Below, one piece after another: positions 16,895 to 25,081 of a stretch of DNA of 33,050 bases; positions within the stretch are counted from its first letter, which is position 1; each line of letters begins with the position of its first letter. Origin of the DNA: Faecalibacterium gallinarum (lineage in GTDB: Bacteria > Bacillota > Clostridia > Oscillospirales > Ruminococcaceae). The DNA lies in the NCBI RefSeq assembly GCF_022180365.1, contig NZ_BQKV01000046.1, positions 1-33,050 of the forward strand, given 5' to 3'. Under the pieces are notes generated by a model, which ran no database searches, was not told the DNA's origin, and worked only from the letters and a program-made list of their open reading frames with translations. The translations under genes and the position numbers were made by a program.

Positions 16895-17752
16895 ATGCGT
16901 CATTCTGTGCCCAAGTTCTTTCTGCCCGCTCTGGCCGTACTGCTGGCTGGTGCCCTGGTTGTCACCCAGCCGGTGCTGAAAGCCAGCGCAGGCTTTGAGC
17001 TCTTTCACTGGGAGATGTCCGCCGTCAAGGATACCCTCACCACCCGCACCTACCCCATCAGCGGCGCCTTCACCAGCATCGAGATCGACGAGACGGTCTC
17101 GGATGTGAAGATCGCCTACGACGCCAAGGGCGAAGCCCGGGTGGTCTGCCGGGAGTTCACCAACCACCCCCACACCATCACGGTGGAGGGCGGTGTCCTG
17201 AAGGTGACCATGGAAAGCTCAGATATGTTCTATACCGATGACCGGGACCCCGAGCTGACCCTCTACCTGCCGGGCAACCAGTACGAGAGTCTGACCTTTG
17301 CCAGCTCCACCGGCGACCTGGAAACCTCCTCTCAGCTAACCTTCGGCACCGTCCGGGCTGAGACCTCCACCGGTGATCTGGAGATCGCGGGCAAGGTCAC
17401 CGGCACCCTGACGGCCACTGCCTCCACCGGCGACATCGAGCTGAAAAACCTCCAGGCAGCCAGCATCGAAGTCGGAACCTCCACCGGCAGCATCGAGCTG
17501 GAAAAGGTGACGGCGGACGGTCCGGTCCAGCTGAGCACCACCACCGGCGACGTTGAGCTGAAAGACCTGACTGCCGCAGCTTTGACCGTCAGCACCTCCA
17601 CCGGTGACATTGAGGTGGAGTGGGCCACCATCCGGGGCGATGCCAGCCTCACCACCAACACCGGCGACATCGAGCTGAAGCAGTATACCGTCATGGGCAA
17701 CAACAAGGCCGAGTCCGCCAGCGGGCGGGTCCGCACCGACTGGGACTTCTAA
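16895..17752 (+). CDS. Secreted DUF4097-type beta-repeat protein
   Basis: The 285-residue protein has an N-terminal hydrophobic segment (about residues 8-30) after a basic start, read as a signal peptide or membrane anchor, so it is likely on the outer face of the membrane. Residues about 135-260 hold seven repeats of STGD(I/L)E(L/V) spaced 19-20 residues, as expected for a right-handed beta-helix or roll of the DUF4097 (adhesin-like) group. This group is often found near envelope-stress or PspC-like genes, but none is present here. The ATG at 16895 has AAAGGAG about 10 nt upstream. It lies 42 bp after the PanE-like gene and before a strong terminator. Function is unknown. Confidence 0.8.
   Translation: MRHSVPKFFLPALAVLLAGALVVTQPVLKASAGFELFHWEMSAVKDTLTTRTYPISGAFTSIEIDETVSDVKIAYDAKGEARVVCREFTNHPHTITVEGGVLKVTMESSDMFYTDDRDPELTLYLPGNQYESLTFASSTGDLETSSQLTFGTVRAETSTGDLEIAGKVTGTLTATASTGDIELKNLQAASIEVGTSTGSIELEKVTADGPVQLSTTTGDVELKDLTAAALTVSTSTGDIEVEWATIRGDASLTTNTGDIELKQYTVMGNNKAESASGRVRTDWDF
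17306..17671 (+). repeat. In-frame tandem repeats (7 units of 57-60 bp) in the DUF4097 gene
   Basis: The core CTCCACCGGCGA and close variants start (at the TCCACC part) at 17306, 17366, 17423, 17480, 17540, 17597 and 17657. Spacing is 60, 57, 57, 60, 57 and 60 bp, always in frame. It is a protein-structure repeat, not a CRISPR. Confidence 0.9.
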
Positions 17753-17766
17753 CCGATCTAGACAGC

Positions 17767-17801
17767 AAAAGGCTGCCCGGAGAAATCCGGACAGCCTTTT
17801 T
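17767..17801 (+). terminator. Intrinsic terminator between the DUF4097 gene and punA
   Basis: A stem of 9 plus 5 bp with one mismatch (17767-17775/17792-17800 and 17777-17781/17786-17790) closes a GAAA loop and is followed by T residues on both strands. It can end both converging genes. Confidence 0.85.
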
Positions 17802-17838
17802 GTTCGTTTGGTTTTCTCCGGCGGATGAGGTCGAGAAA

Positions 17839-18660
17839 TCACATCCGGGCGATGACCTCGCCCAGCCAGCGGCACATCCGCTCCCCGGCCTCATTGGCGA
17901 TCTGGAGCACCCGCTCGTGGCTGTGCTTGACGGTCTGGATGCCGGTGGCCATGTTGGTAATGCAGCTCACCGCCAGGACTTTCATCCCCAGATAGTTGCA
18001 GGCCATGGCGTCGGGCACGGTGCTCATGCCCACCGCGTCGGCCCCCAGGGTCGCGAAGGCCCGGATCTCGGCGGCGGTCTCATAGCAGGGGCCCATAAAG
18101 CCCAGGTAAACGCCCTCTTTGTACTCGATGCCAAGCTCATCGGCCACCTGGCCCGCCAGAGCCCGCAGGCCGGGGTCAAACACCTCGGTCATATCGGGGA
18201 AACGGGGGCCGAACCGCTCGTCGTTGGGCCCGATGAGGGGGTTTGTGCCCATCATGTTGATATAATCGTTGATCAGCATCAGGGTGCCCGGCTCAAAGCT
18301 CCGGTTGACGCCGCCGGCCGCGTTGGTCAGCACCACCTGCTCCACCCCCAGCAGCTTAAGGACGTAGAAGGGATAGCAGACCTCCTTCATGGTATAGCCC
18401 TCGTAGAAGTGGAACCGCCCCTCCAGGGCCAGCACCTCCCGGCCGTGGAGTTTGCCTGCCAGCAGGGCGCCCTTGTGGCCCGCCACGCTGGACAGGGGGA
18501 AATGAGGAATCTCGGCGTAGGGGATCTCCTGGGTGTCGGTAAAATCGGCGGTCAGGTTGCCCAGGCCCGAGCCCAGAACCACCGCGATCTTGGGCTGGCC
18601 CGCCAGCCGGGACCGGATAAATTCGGCGCTCTCCCGCGCCTTTTCGTACAGCTGTTCCAT
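17839..18660 (-). CDS. punA: Purine nucleoside phosphorylase (trimeric, PNP-I)
   Basis: The 273-residue enzyme splits inosine and guanosine with phosphate into base and ribose-1-phosphate for purine salvage. Family motifs: VLGSGLGNL phosphate loop, GRFHFYEGY, TNAAGGVN, and the base-binding part VGMSTVPD followed by SCITNMATG, whose Asn favours 6-oxopurines. Most relatives have Glu where VPD has Asp. Length fits trimeric PNP (about 270-280). The ATG at 18660 has AAGGAG about 12 nt upstream. It stands alone with a consensus promoter at 18697-18725 and converges on the DUF4097 gene. Confidence 0.92.
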   Translation of the reverse strand: MEQLYEKARESAEFIRSRLAGQPKIAVVLGSGLGNLTADFTDTQEIPYAEIPHFPLSSVAGHKGALLAGKLHGREVLALEGRFHFYEGYTMKEVCYPFYVLKLLGVEQVVLTNAAGGVNRSFEPGTLMLINDYINMMGTNPLIGPNDERFGPRFPDMTEVFDPGLRALAGQVADELGIEYKEGVYLGFMGPCYETAAEIRAFATLGADAVGMSTVPDAMACNYLGMKVLAVSCITNMATGIQTVKHSHERVLQIANEAGERMCRWLGEVIARM

Positions 18661-18696
18661 AACCGGAAAACACTCCTTTTTAAGCGATTTTTCTTC

Positions 18697-18725
18697 ATTA
18701 TATCGGCCGGGCGGCGGGCTGTCAA
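18697..18725 (-). promoter_or_regulatory. Consensus sigma-70 promoter of punA
   Basis: On the minus strand: TTGACA (18720-18725), 17-bp spacer, TATAAT (18697-18702). Both hexamers match the consensus exactly. It starts transcription about 30 bp before the gene. Confidence 0.85.
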
Positions 18726-18762
18726 CGCCGCCCCGGAAACAGAAAGTTCACAGGATGTTCAT

Positions 18763-18790
18763 TTGCTTTCCGCGTCAAAGCGTTTATAAT
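18763..18790 (+). promoter_or_regulatory. Predicted promoter of the MMPL operon
   Basis: -35 TTGCTT (18763-18768), 16-bp spacer, -10 TATAAT (18785-18790), about 45 bp before the start codon. Confidence 0.55.
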
Positions 18791-18834
18791 GGGAACACAG
18801 TATTTCTTTTGTATTGGGAAAGGAGCCTTTCCGA

Positions 18835-20916
18835 ATGGAAACCTTTTACTCCGCGCTGGTCCGCCGGCCCAAACGGGTGCTGGCGGTTTTTCTGGCTGCG
18901 GCGGCCCTCTGCGCTCTGTTGTGGCCTCTGGTGTCCGTCAACTACGATATCAACGACTATCTCCCCCCGGAATCCCCTTCCACCGTGGCCATCGAGGTGC
19001 TGAACGAGTCGTTCCCCGGGGGTGTGCCCAACGTCCGGGTGATGGTACGGGATGTCACCGTCCCCGAGGCCCTGGAATACAAGGCCGCCCTGGCCGGGAT
19101 TGAGGGAGTCACCGCCGTCAGCTGGCTGGACGATGCCGTGGACCTGACCATTCCCCTGGAAATGCAGGACACCGCCACCGTCGAGACCTATTATAAAGAC
19201 GGCGCCGCCCTCTTTTCCGTCACGGTGGAGGACGCTTTGCGGGTGGAGGCGGTGGACGCCATCACCTCCCTGATCGGGGAGGACAACGCCCTCACCGGCA
19301 ACGCGGTTTCCACGGCGGTGGCCACCAGTTCCACCGTCACCGAGGTAGCCAAGATTGCCGCCATCTCGGTGGTCTACGCCCTCTTTATCCTGATCCTCAC
19401 CACTGGCAGCTGGGTCGAACCGGTCCTGATCCTGCTGGGGATGGGGGTGGCCATCCTGCTGAACAATGGCTCGAACCTCATCTTCGGGGAGGTTTCCTTT
19501 GTGACCAACGCGGCGGGCAGCATTTTGCAGCTGGCCGTCTCTCTGGATTACTCAGTCTTTCTGATCCACCGGTTCACCGAGTGCCGCCGGGTGGCGGGCC
19601 CCGGGGCTGACCCCGCCAAGTGCATGGTGGAGGCCCTGACCAAATCCACCGGCTCCATCCTCTCCAGCGGCCTGACCACCGTCATCGGCTTTCTGGCCTT
19701 GGTGCTGATGCAGTTCCGGATCGGCCCCGACCTGGGCCTGGCCCTGGCCAAGGGCGTAGCCCTGAGTCTTTTTACCGTCTTTACCTTTATGCCCGCCCTG
19801 GTGGTGGCGGCCTGTCCCCTGCTGGACAAAACCCAGCACCGTCCCCTTCTGCCCAGCTTCGGCGCCTTTGGGCGGCTGGTGGGCCGGATCATGCTGCCCA
19901 TGGCCGCCGTGCTGGTGATTCTGATGGTGCCCTCCTTCCTGGCCTCCAATGCCAACACCTATTACTACGGGGCGGAGCATATGTTCGGCCTCGACACCCG
20001 CCTCGGGGCCGATACCGCCGCCATTGAGGAGATTTTCGGCAAGAGTGACACCTACGTTCTGATGGTGCCGGAGGGCGACACCGCCACCCAGAGCGCCCTC
20101 TCGGCGGAGCTTCACACCCTGCCCGCCATTACCAGCATCATCTCCTATGTGGACTCCGCCGGGGCCGAGATCCCGCCCGAGTTTTTGCCCGAGAACACCC
20201 TCTCCCTGCTGGTGAACGGCGGGTACAGCCGGCTGGTCCTCTCGGTGGCAGTGGCCAGCGAGGGCGAAGAGACCTTCGCCCTGGTGGAGCAGATCCGGGC
20301 CATCGCCCAGAAATACTACCCGGACGCCTATTATCTGGCGGGCCAGGGGGTCAGCATCTACGATTTGATGGACACCATCACCGCCGATATGCTGAAAGTG
20401 AACTTAGTGGCGGTGGCGGCGGTCTTTCTGGTGCTTTTGATCCTCCAGCGGAACCTGCTGCTGCCGGTGATTCTGGTGTTGAGCATCGAGACCGCCATCT
20501 GGATCAACATGGCTCTGCCCTATTTTCTGGATAAACCCGTCTTTTACATCGCCTATCTGATCATCAGCTCGGTGCAGCTGGGCGCCACGGTGGACTACGC
20601 CATCCTCTTCTCCGACCGGTACCGGGAGTTCCGCTCCGAGCTCCACCCCCGGGCGGCGGTATCCGCCACCGTCTCGGTGGTCACCCCCTCGGTGCTCACC
20701 ACCGGCAGCGCTCTGGCCGTCGTGGGCTTTTTGATGGGAGCCATCTCCTCGAACCAGCTGCTGGCCCAGCTGGGCAACTTCCTGGGGGTGGGCAGCCTGG
20801 CCTCTCTGGCCATCGTCCTGTTGGCCCTGCCCGGCCTGCTCTACCTCACCGACCGTTTCTTCATCAAAAAGGCGGCCCCTGCCGCCCTGCCTGCAAAGGA
20901 GGCTAACCCCCTATGA
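18835..20916 (+). CDS. MMPL/RND-superfamily transporter
   Basis: The 693-residue protein has the two-fold RND layout: a first transmembrane helix (about 15-37), an extracellular loop domain, a block of about five helices (about 175-350), then the same plan again in the second half. The sterol-sensing-like stretch LQLAVSLDYSVFLIHR and its repeat LGATVDYAILFSDRYRE carry the conserved D-Y motif used for proton coupling. Such proteins export lipids or hydrophobic compounds in Gram-positives. The ATG at 18835 has AAAGGAG about 10 nt upstream; an in-frame TTG at 18814 lies before that site. Its last codons overlap the start of the xxxLxxG gene (ATGA), so the two are translationally coupled and probably work together. 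The cargo is unknown. Confidence 0.88.
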   Translation: METFYSALVRRPKRVLAVFLAAAALCALLWPLVSVNYDINDYLPPESPSTVAIEVLNESFPGGVPNVRVMVRDVTVPEALEYKAALAGIEGVTAVSWLDDAVDLTIPLEMQDTATVETYYKDGAALFSVTVEDALRVEAVDAITSLIGEDNALTGNAVSTAVATSSTVTEVAKIAAISVVYALFILILTTGSWVEPVLILLGMGVAILLNNGSNLIFGEVSFVTNAAGSILQLAVSLDYSVFLIHRFTECRRVAGPGADPAKCMVEALTKSTGSILSSGLTTVIGFLALVLMQFRIGPDLGLALAKGVALSLFTVFTFMPALVVAACPLLDKTQHRPLLPSFGAFGRLVGRIMLPMAAVLVILMVPSFLASNANTYYYGAEHMFGLDTRLGADTAAIEEIFGKSDTYVLMVPEGDTATQSALSAELHTLPAITSIISYVDSAGAEIPPEFLPENTLSLLVNGGYSRLVLSVAVASEGEETFALVEQIRAIAQKYYPDAYYLAGQGVSIYDLMDTITADMLKVNLVAVAAVFLVLLILQRNLLLPVILVLSIETAIWINMALPYFLDKPVFYIAYLIISSVQLGATVDYAILFSDRYREFRSELHPRAAVSATVSVVTPSVLTTGSALAVVGFLMGAISSNQLLAQLGNFLGVGSLASLAIVLLALPGLLYLTDRFFIKKAAPAALPAKEANPL

Positions 20917-22634
20917 ATCTCCATCTTCTCCCCCGCCGGGCTGCGGCGGGGCTGCTGGCCGCCGCCCTCCTGGCCGGGGCCGTCCTGCCTGCCGGGGCTG
21001 CCGCCCCCTCCACCTCGAAAGAGGAAATCGTCTACGCCAACCTCTCCGCCGAGGGCGAGGTCACGGGGGTCTATGTAGTCAGCCAGTTTGACGGCGTGGC
21101 GGGCCAGACCATCACCGACTACGGCGACTACACCGCTCTGCGGAACATGACCACCACTGACCCCCTCAACTACGAAAACGGGGTCCTGACCCTGACCCCC
21201 GCCGAGGACGGAAAAATCTACTGCGAGGGCACCCTGGCCGAAGCCCAGCTGCCCTGGCTGTTCGAGCTGACCTATACCCTGGACGGGGCCGAGGTCTCCC
21301 CCGAAGAGCTGGCGGGCAAAAGCGGTGCCCTGGTGCTGACCCTCTCGGCCAAAGAAAACCCCGCCTGTGAGGGGGATTTCTTCAACCAGTACGCCCTTCA
21401 GATCAACCTGACCCTGGACACCCACAAGGCCCAGAACATTGTCGCCCCGGGGGCCACCGTGGCCAACGTGGGTTCCAATAAACAGCTCACCTTCCTGGTT
21501 CTGCCCGGGCAGGAAACCACCCTCACCGTCTCGGCCGACGTGACCGATTTTGCCCTGGACCCCATCTCCATCAACGGGGTACGGATGCGCCTTTCCCTGG
21601 ACAGCGGGGCGCTGACCGATTCCATCGGGGCCCTGACCGACGGCTCCACCCAGCTGAACGACGGGGCCCAGGCCCTGAAAGATGGCATTGACCAGGTGAA
21701 AGCCGGCCTTGATGCCCTGAACGCCCAGTCCTCCGCCCTCACCGGCGGCTCGGCCCAGGTGCGCTCGGCTCTGACCCAGCTTCAGGGGGCGCTGGCTGGA
21801 GTGTCGGCCTCCACCGACCAGCTGGATACCCTGCTGAACGGCTCGGCCCAGATTCGGGACGGCCTGCATCAGTTAAACGAGGGCGCCGCCCAGCTGGAAA
21901 GCCAGCTGAGCTACCAAGCCTATAAGGAAATTCTGGCCCAGAACGGCCTGGACCTGGACGAACTGGCGGCGGGCAACGACCAGGCCATCCAGATGCTGAA
22001 CAACCTGGCTTCCTTCCTGCCCGGCTGCCTGCGGGGCCAGATCGACCAGATCATCCTGCTTTTGGAGGGCAACCGGGCCAACCTCGGGGCCATCCAGACC
22101 TATCTGGACGCCGTCAACCAGGGCGCCCAGGCCCTCAGCGACGGGGCCGCCACCCTGGACGAAAACTACGCCGTCTTTGACGCGGGCATCCGCCAGCTGG
22201 CCGCCACCCTTACCGATATGGTGGGCAACCTCTCCCTCCTGACCGACGCCATCAACACCCTGGCCGGGCAGTATCCCGAACTGGACAACGGTATCTCGGC
22301 CTATACCAACGCGGTGGGGCAGCTCCAGGCCGGCGCGGCCCAGCTGGCTGAGGGCGCCGCCCAGCTGGCCGCCGGCACCCAGGAGCTCTATACCCAGACC
22401 AATGGCCTGGGCGAAAATGACCAGCTCAACAGCCTGCTTTCCATGCTGACCGACGAGGGCCAAACCCAGTCCTTTGTCTCGGCGGAGAACACCGAGGTGG
22501 AGGCGGTACAGTTCGCCCTCCAGACCGAGGGGATCACCCCCGAAGCGGCCCCGGTGGAAGAAGAACCCGCCGCTGCACCGCTGAATTTCTGGCAGAAACT
22601 GCTGAAACTCTTCGGCCTCTATAAGGAGGGCTGA
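20913..22634 (+). CDS. Secreted xxxLxxG heptad-repeat (YhgE/Pip-like) protein coupled to MMPL
   Basis: The 573-residue protein starts with a clear signal peptide (LLAAALLAGAVLPAGAAA). A beta-rich region (about 35-225) follows, then long helical stretches with the LxxGAxQLxxGAxxL pattern (about 230-330 and 385-500). This heptad-like repeat occurs in YhgE/Pip-type proteins, which form extracellular coiled stalks. It ends in an acidic Glu/Pro linker and a short amphipathic tail (FWQKLLKLFGLY) with no evident long membrane span. The start ATG overlaps the MMPL stop by 4 bp. The pairing suggests an extracellular partner or periplasmic-like adaptor for the transporter; the link is inference from coupling. 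Confidence 0.82.
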   Translation: MNLHLLPRRAAAGLLAAALLAGAVLPAGAAAPSTSKEEIVYANLSAEGEVTGVYVVSQFDGVAGQTITDYGDYTALRNMTTTDPLNYENGVLTLTPAEDGKIYCEGTLAEAQLPWLFELTYTLDGAEVSPEELAGKSGALVLTLSAKENPACEGDFFNQYALQINLTLDTHKAQNIVAPGATVANVGSNKQLTFLVLPGQETTLTVSADVTDFALDPISINGVRMRLSLDSGALTDSIGALTDGSTQLNDGAQALKDGIDQVKAGLDALNAQSSALTGGSAQVRSALTQLQGALAGVSASTDQLDTLLNGSAQIRDGLHQLNEGAAQLESQLSYQAYKEILAQNGLDLDELAAGNDQAIQMLNNLASFLPGCLRGQIDQIILLLEGNRANLGAIQTYLDAVNQGAQALSDGAATLDENYAVFDAGIRQLAATLTDMVGNLSLLTDAINTLAGQYPELDNGISAYTNAVGQLQAGAAQLAEGAAQLAAGTQELYTQTNGLGENDQLNSLLSMLTDEGQTQSFVSAENTEVEAVQFALQTEGITPEAAPVEEEPAAAPLNFWQKLLKLFGLYKEG

Positions 22635-22773
22635 GCCCCGCCCCCGGGAGGGACAGGCGGTTTTGAGCAGAACATCAAAAGAATTTCCTTTCTTTTGGTG
22701 ATTCTACCCCTGCCGCAGCGGGAGGTTTTGTGTTACAATAGAGCCGCCATGCTTACGGCACATAATACCATCC

Positions 22774-22797
22774 ACCGGCCCGCCTCTGCGGGCCGGT
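22774..22797 (+). other. GC-rich hairpin before the peptidase E gene
   Basis: A perfect 10-bp stem ACCGGCCCGC with GCGGGCCGGT and a CTCT loop is followed by TTATAC. It lies between a possible -10 (TACAAT, 22734-22739) and the ribosome site of the next gene. It could be a modest terminator for the MMPL operon or part of the peptidase leader. The rest of the 187-bp gap shows only a weak hairpin at about 22675-22703. Confidence 0.4.
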
Positions 22798-22821
22798 TTA
22801 TACACAGCGAGGAAAGAAGCT

Positions 22822-23559
22822 ATGACCCTGTTTTTGACCAGCAGCCCCACCGGCTGCCCCTACGAGCCCGGCCCCGAGATCCCGGTGTTGGACGAGCGAA
22901 ACCATTTTGTCGAGAATCTGCGGGCCGCCTGGCCCTCTGAGCCCCCCTGCGGGCTGCTGCTGGTGGCTGATCCGGACAACCACGAGGGCAACGACCGGGC
23001 CGCCGAGGCCTTTGCTGCCTGCCTGCGCAAGTCGGGGCTGCCCCTGGAAGAACTGATCGTCTGCGACAGCCGCAACCAGGACGAGATCGGTGAACTGCTG
23101 GCCCAGTGCAATTTTCTGATCCTGGGCGGGGGCCATGTTCCCACCCAGAACTGCTTCTTCTCCCAGCTGGGTCTGCCCGCCCTGATGCAGAGCTACCACG
23201 GCCTGGTGCTGGGCATCAGCGCCGGGTCCATGAACGCGGCCCGGATCGTCTACGCCCTGCCCGAGGAGCCGGGCGAGGCCACCGACCATCACTTCTCCCG
23301 CTGGATGTCCGGCCTGGGGCTGACCGATACCCGGATCTACCCCCACTACCAGTGCACCAAGGATTTTAAGGTGGACGGCAAGAACTTGTTGGAGATGGGC
23401 CTGGCGGACTGCATCCGCCGGCCGGTGTTCGGCCTGCCGGACGGCTCTTACATCCTCTGCGCCGACGGTCACGAGACCCTCTACGGCGAGGCCTGGTACA
23501 TTGGCGACGGCCGCAGCGAGCTGGTGAACGAGAACGGCCAGGTGCTGCCTCTGCGCTGA
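22822..23559 (+). CDS. Peptidase E-like (family S51) protein
   Basis: The 245-residue cytoplasmic serine peptidase of the class I glutamine amidotransferase-like fold. The nucleophile elbow GISAGSMN carries the catalytic Ser (about residue 134), and LILGGGHVPTQN precedes it as in the family. S51 enzymes remove N-terminal Asp from dipeptides or degrade cyanophycin; which applies is not visible. The C-terminal half ends with the PHYQCTKDF region. The ATG at 22822 has a weak AGGAAAG site. It is a single-gene unit followed by a palindromic terminator. Confidence 0.85.
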   Translation: MTLFLTSSPTGCPYEPGPEIPVLDERNHFVENLRAAWPSEPPCGLLLVADPDNHEGNDRAAEAFAACLRKSGLPLEELIVCDSRNQDEIGELLAQCNFLILGGGHVPTQNCFFSQLGLPALMQSYHGLVLGISAGSMNAARIVYALPEEPGEATDHHFSRWMSGLGLTDTRIYPHYQCTKDFKVDGKNLLEMGLADCIRRPVFGLPDGSYILCADGHETLYGEAWYIGDGRSELVNENGQVLPLR

Positions 23560-23568
23560 ATAAAGCAA

Positions 23569-23598
23569 AAAACCCCTGTGCTTAAGCACAGGGGTTTT
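23569..23598 (+). terminator. Palindromic bidirectional terminator
   Basis: 30-bp perfect palindrome with arms AAAACCCCTGTGCTT and AAGCACAGGGGTTTT, flanked by A and T runs. It lies 9 bp after the peptidase stop and 7 bp before the end of the converging polyamine operon, so it can end both transcripts. Confidence 0.9.
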
Positions 23599-23605
23599 AT
23601 TTTGC

Positions 23606-23836
23606 TCAGAACGGCCGCCAGCCGGTGCAGTAGCGGGCCAAATCCCGGTCTGCGTCCCGGACGTAGAGGATATATTCGTCCTCCCCGGCCTTATTCTTCC
23701 GGGCGCGGAGCTTGAGGGGCAGGTTCTGCCGTTTCAAAAGCTCGATGGTGTCCTCCAGCTCCTCCTCAGTGGGGGCGGTCTCGAACTTTACCCAGTGGCA
23801 GAGCATCAGCCAGAAGGAAATCAGTGGTTCCAGCAT
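23606..23836 (-). CDS. Small hypothetical protein, last gene of the polyamine operon
   Basis: The 76-residue protein is not recognised. The first ~16 residues are hydrophobic (LISFWLMLCHWVKF); the rest is a charged helix (PTEEELEDTIELLKRQNLPL) then a basic, tyrosine-containing region ending in YCTGWRPF. The ATG at 23836 has GGGAGG about 9 nt upstream, and the gene starts 21 bp after nspC on the same strand, ahead of a strong terminator. That supports a real gene and co-expression with polyamine synthesis. I cannot assign a function. Confidence 0.65.
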   Translation of the reverse strand: MLEPLISFWLMLCHWVKFETAPTEEELEDTIELLKRQNLPLKLRARKNKAGEDEYILYVRDADRDLARYCTGWRPF

Positions 23837-23857
23837 GGCATCACGCCTCCCTTTCGT

Positions 23858-25081
23858 TCATTCCCCCCGGGAGCCCAGCCGGTATTTGAAGTCCCGGTAG
23901 CCGAACCGGGCCAGACGCTCCGGCCGCCCGTCGGCCCGCAGAACCCAGATCTCGGGCAGGGGCATCCCGTTGAAGGTGTTGTTTTTGCAGGTGGAATAGA
24001 TGGCCATATCCCCGAACCAAAGGGCGTCTCCCTCGGCCAGAGGGGCGTCGAAGCTGTAATCCCCCACCACGTCCCCGGCCAGGCAGGTGGGACCTCCCAG
24101 CCGGATGGTGCAGGGCTTTTCCCCCGGTTCCCCGGCGCCCAGCAGGGGCGGCCGGTAGGGCATCTCGATGACGTCCGGGGTGTGGCAGGCCGCCGACATA
24201 TCCAGGATGGCCAGGCGGTAATCCCCATTTTCCAGGGTGTCCAGCACCCGCGTCAAAAGATAACCCGCGTTGAGGGCGCAGGCCTCCCCCGGCTCGAGAT
24301 AAATCTCGAGGTTATAGTCTGCCCGCAGGCGGCGAATCCATTCCTCGAGGCGCGGGATATCGTAATCCGGCCGGGTGATGTGGTGGCCGCCGCCGAGGTT
24401 CAGCCATTTCAGCCGGGGCAGAAGATCCCCGAATTTTTCGATCACCACGGGCAGAGTCTCGGCCAGGGCGTCGGAATCCTGCTCGCAGAGGGTGTGGAAG
24501 TGGAGCCCGTCCAACAGCTCGGGCAGAGCAGGGTTCTGGGCCACGGCCTTCTCCCACTGGGCCCGGGTGGTGCCGAGACGGCTGCCCGGGGCGCAGGGGT
24601 CATAGATTTCATGTCCCTCCTGGGTGGAGTGCTCTGGGTTGACCCGCAGTCCCACGCTCTTGCCTGCGGCCTTGGCCCGGGGGCCGAATTTTTCCAGCTG
24701 GCGGGGGGAGTTAAAAACAATGTGGTCGGCCCAGCGGAGCAGCTCGCCGAACTCCTCCTCCCGGTAGGCCCCGCAGAAAACGTGGACCTCCCCTTCCGGC
24801 ATTTCCTCTTTGCCCAGCCGCGCCTCATAAAGGCCGCTGGCCTCGGTGCCCGCCAGATAAGGCGAAAGCACCGGGTATAAATCGAAGTTGGAAAAAGCCT
24901 TCTGGGCTAAAAGAATCTTGCAGCCCGTCCGCTCCTGGACGCCCTTTAAAATCTCACCGTTCTGCCGCAGCCGGGCCTCGTCCAAGAGATAGCAGGGGCT
25001 GGGCAGGGCGGCGGCCAATTTTTCCAGGTCGTACCCGGCCAGCCCCGCGAAGGGGGGCCGGTTGTCCCGCAGGGGCGCCAT
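23858..25081 (-). CDS. nspC: Carboxynorspermidine / carboxyspermidine decarboxylase
   Basis: The 407-residue fold-type III (alanine racemase-like) PLP decarboxylase removes CO2 from carboxy(nor)spermidine to give (nor)spermidine. The PLP Lys61 is in LLAQKAFSNF; other marks are GLHFHTLCEQ, LNLGGGHH, LEPGEA for phosphate binding, and GPTCLAGDVVGDY with the active-site Cys supplied across the dimer. Length is near the family norm (about 380-400). The start ATG shares its A with the TGA of the upstream synthase (TGATG), giving translational coupling. The pair forms the CASDH-CASDC route that makes spermidine without decarboxylated SAM. Whether the substrate is carboxyspermidine or a relative is not shown by sequence. 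Confidence 0.9.
   Translation of the reverse strand: MAPLRDNRPPFAGLAGYDLEKLAAALPSPCYLLDEARLRQNGEILKGVQERTGCKILLAQKAFSNFDLYPVLSPYLAGTEASGLYEARLGKEEMPEGEVHVFCGAYREEEFGELLRWADHIVFNSPRQLEKFGPRAKAAGKSVGLRVNPEHSTQEGHEIYDPCAPGSRLGTTRAQWEKAVAQNPALPELLDGLHFHTLCEQDSDALAETLPVVIEKFGDLLPRLKWLNLGGGHHITRPDYDIPRLEEWIRRLRADYNLEIYLEPGEACALNAGYLLTRVLDTLENGDYRLAILDMSAACHTPDVIEMPYRPPLLGAGEPGEKPCTIRLGGPTCLAGDVVGDYSFDAPLAEGDALWFGDMAIYSTCKNNTFNGMPLPEIWVLRADGRPERLARFGYRDFKYRLGSRGE

Noticed and set aside
17306-17671. Regular repeats that might be a CRISPR array
   Set aside because: All units are in frame, the parts between them also encode the same protein fold, and unit length varies by one codon; this is a protein repeat.
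18773-18786. cre-like sequence TCAAAGCGTTTATA over the MMPL promoter
   Set aside because: It has two mismatches in conserved positions and partly consists of the -10 element itself; carbon control of this operon has no other support.
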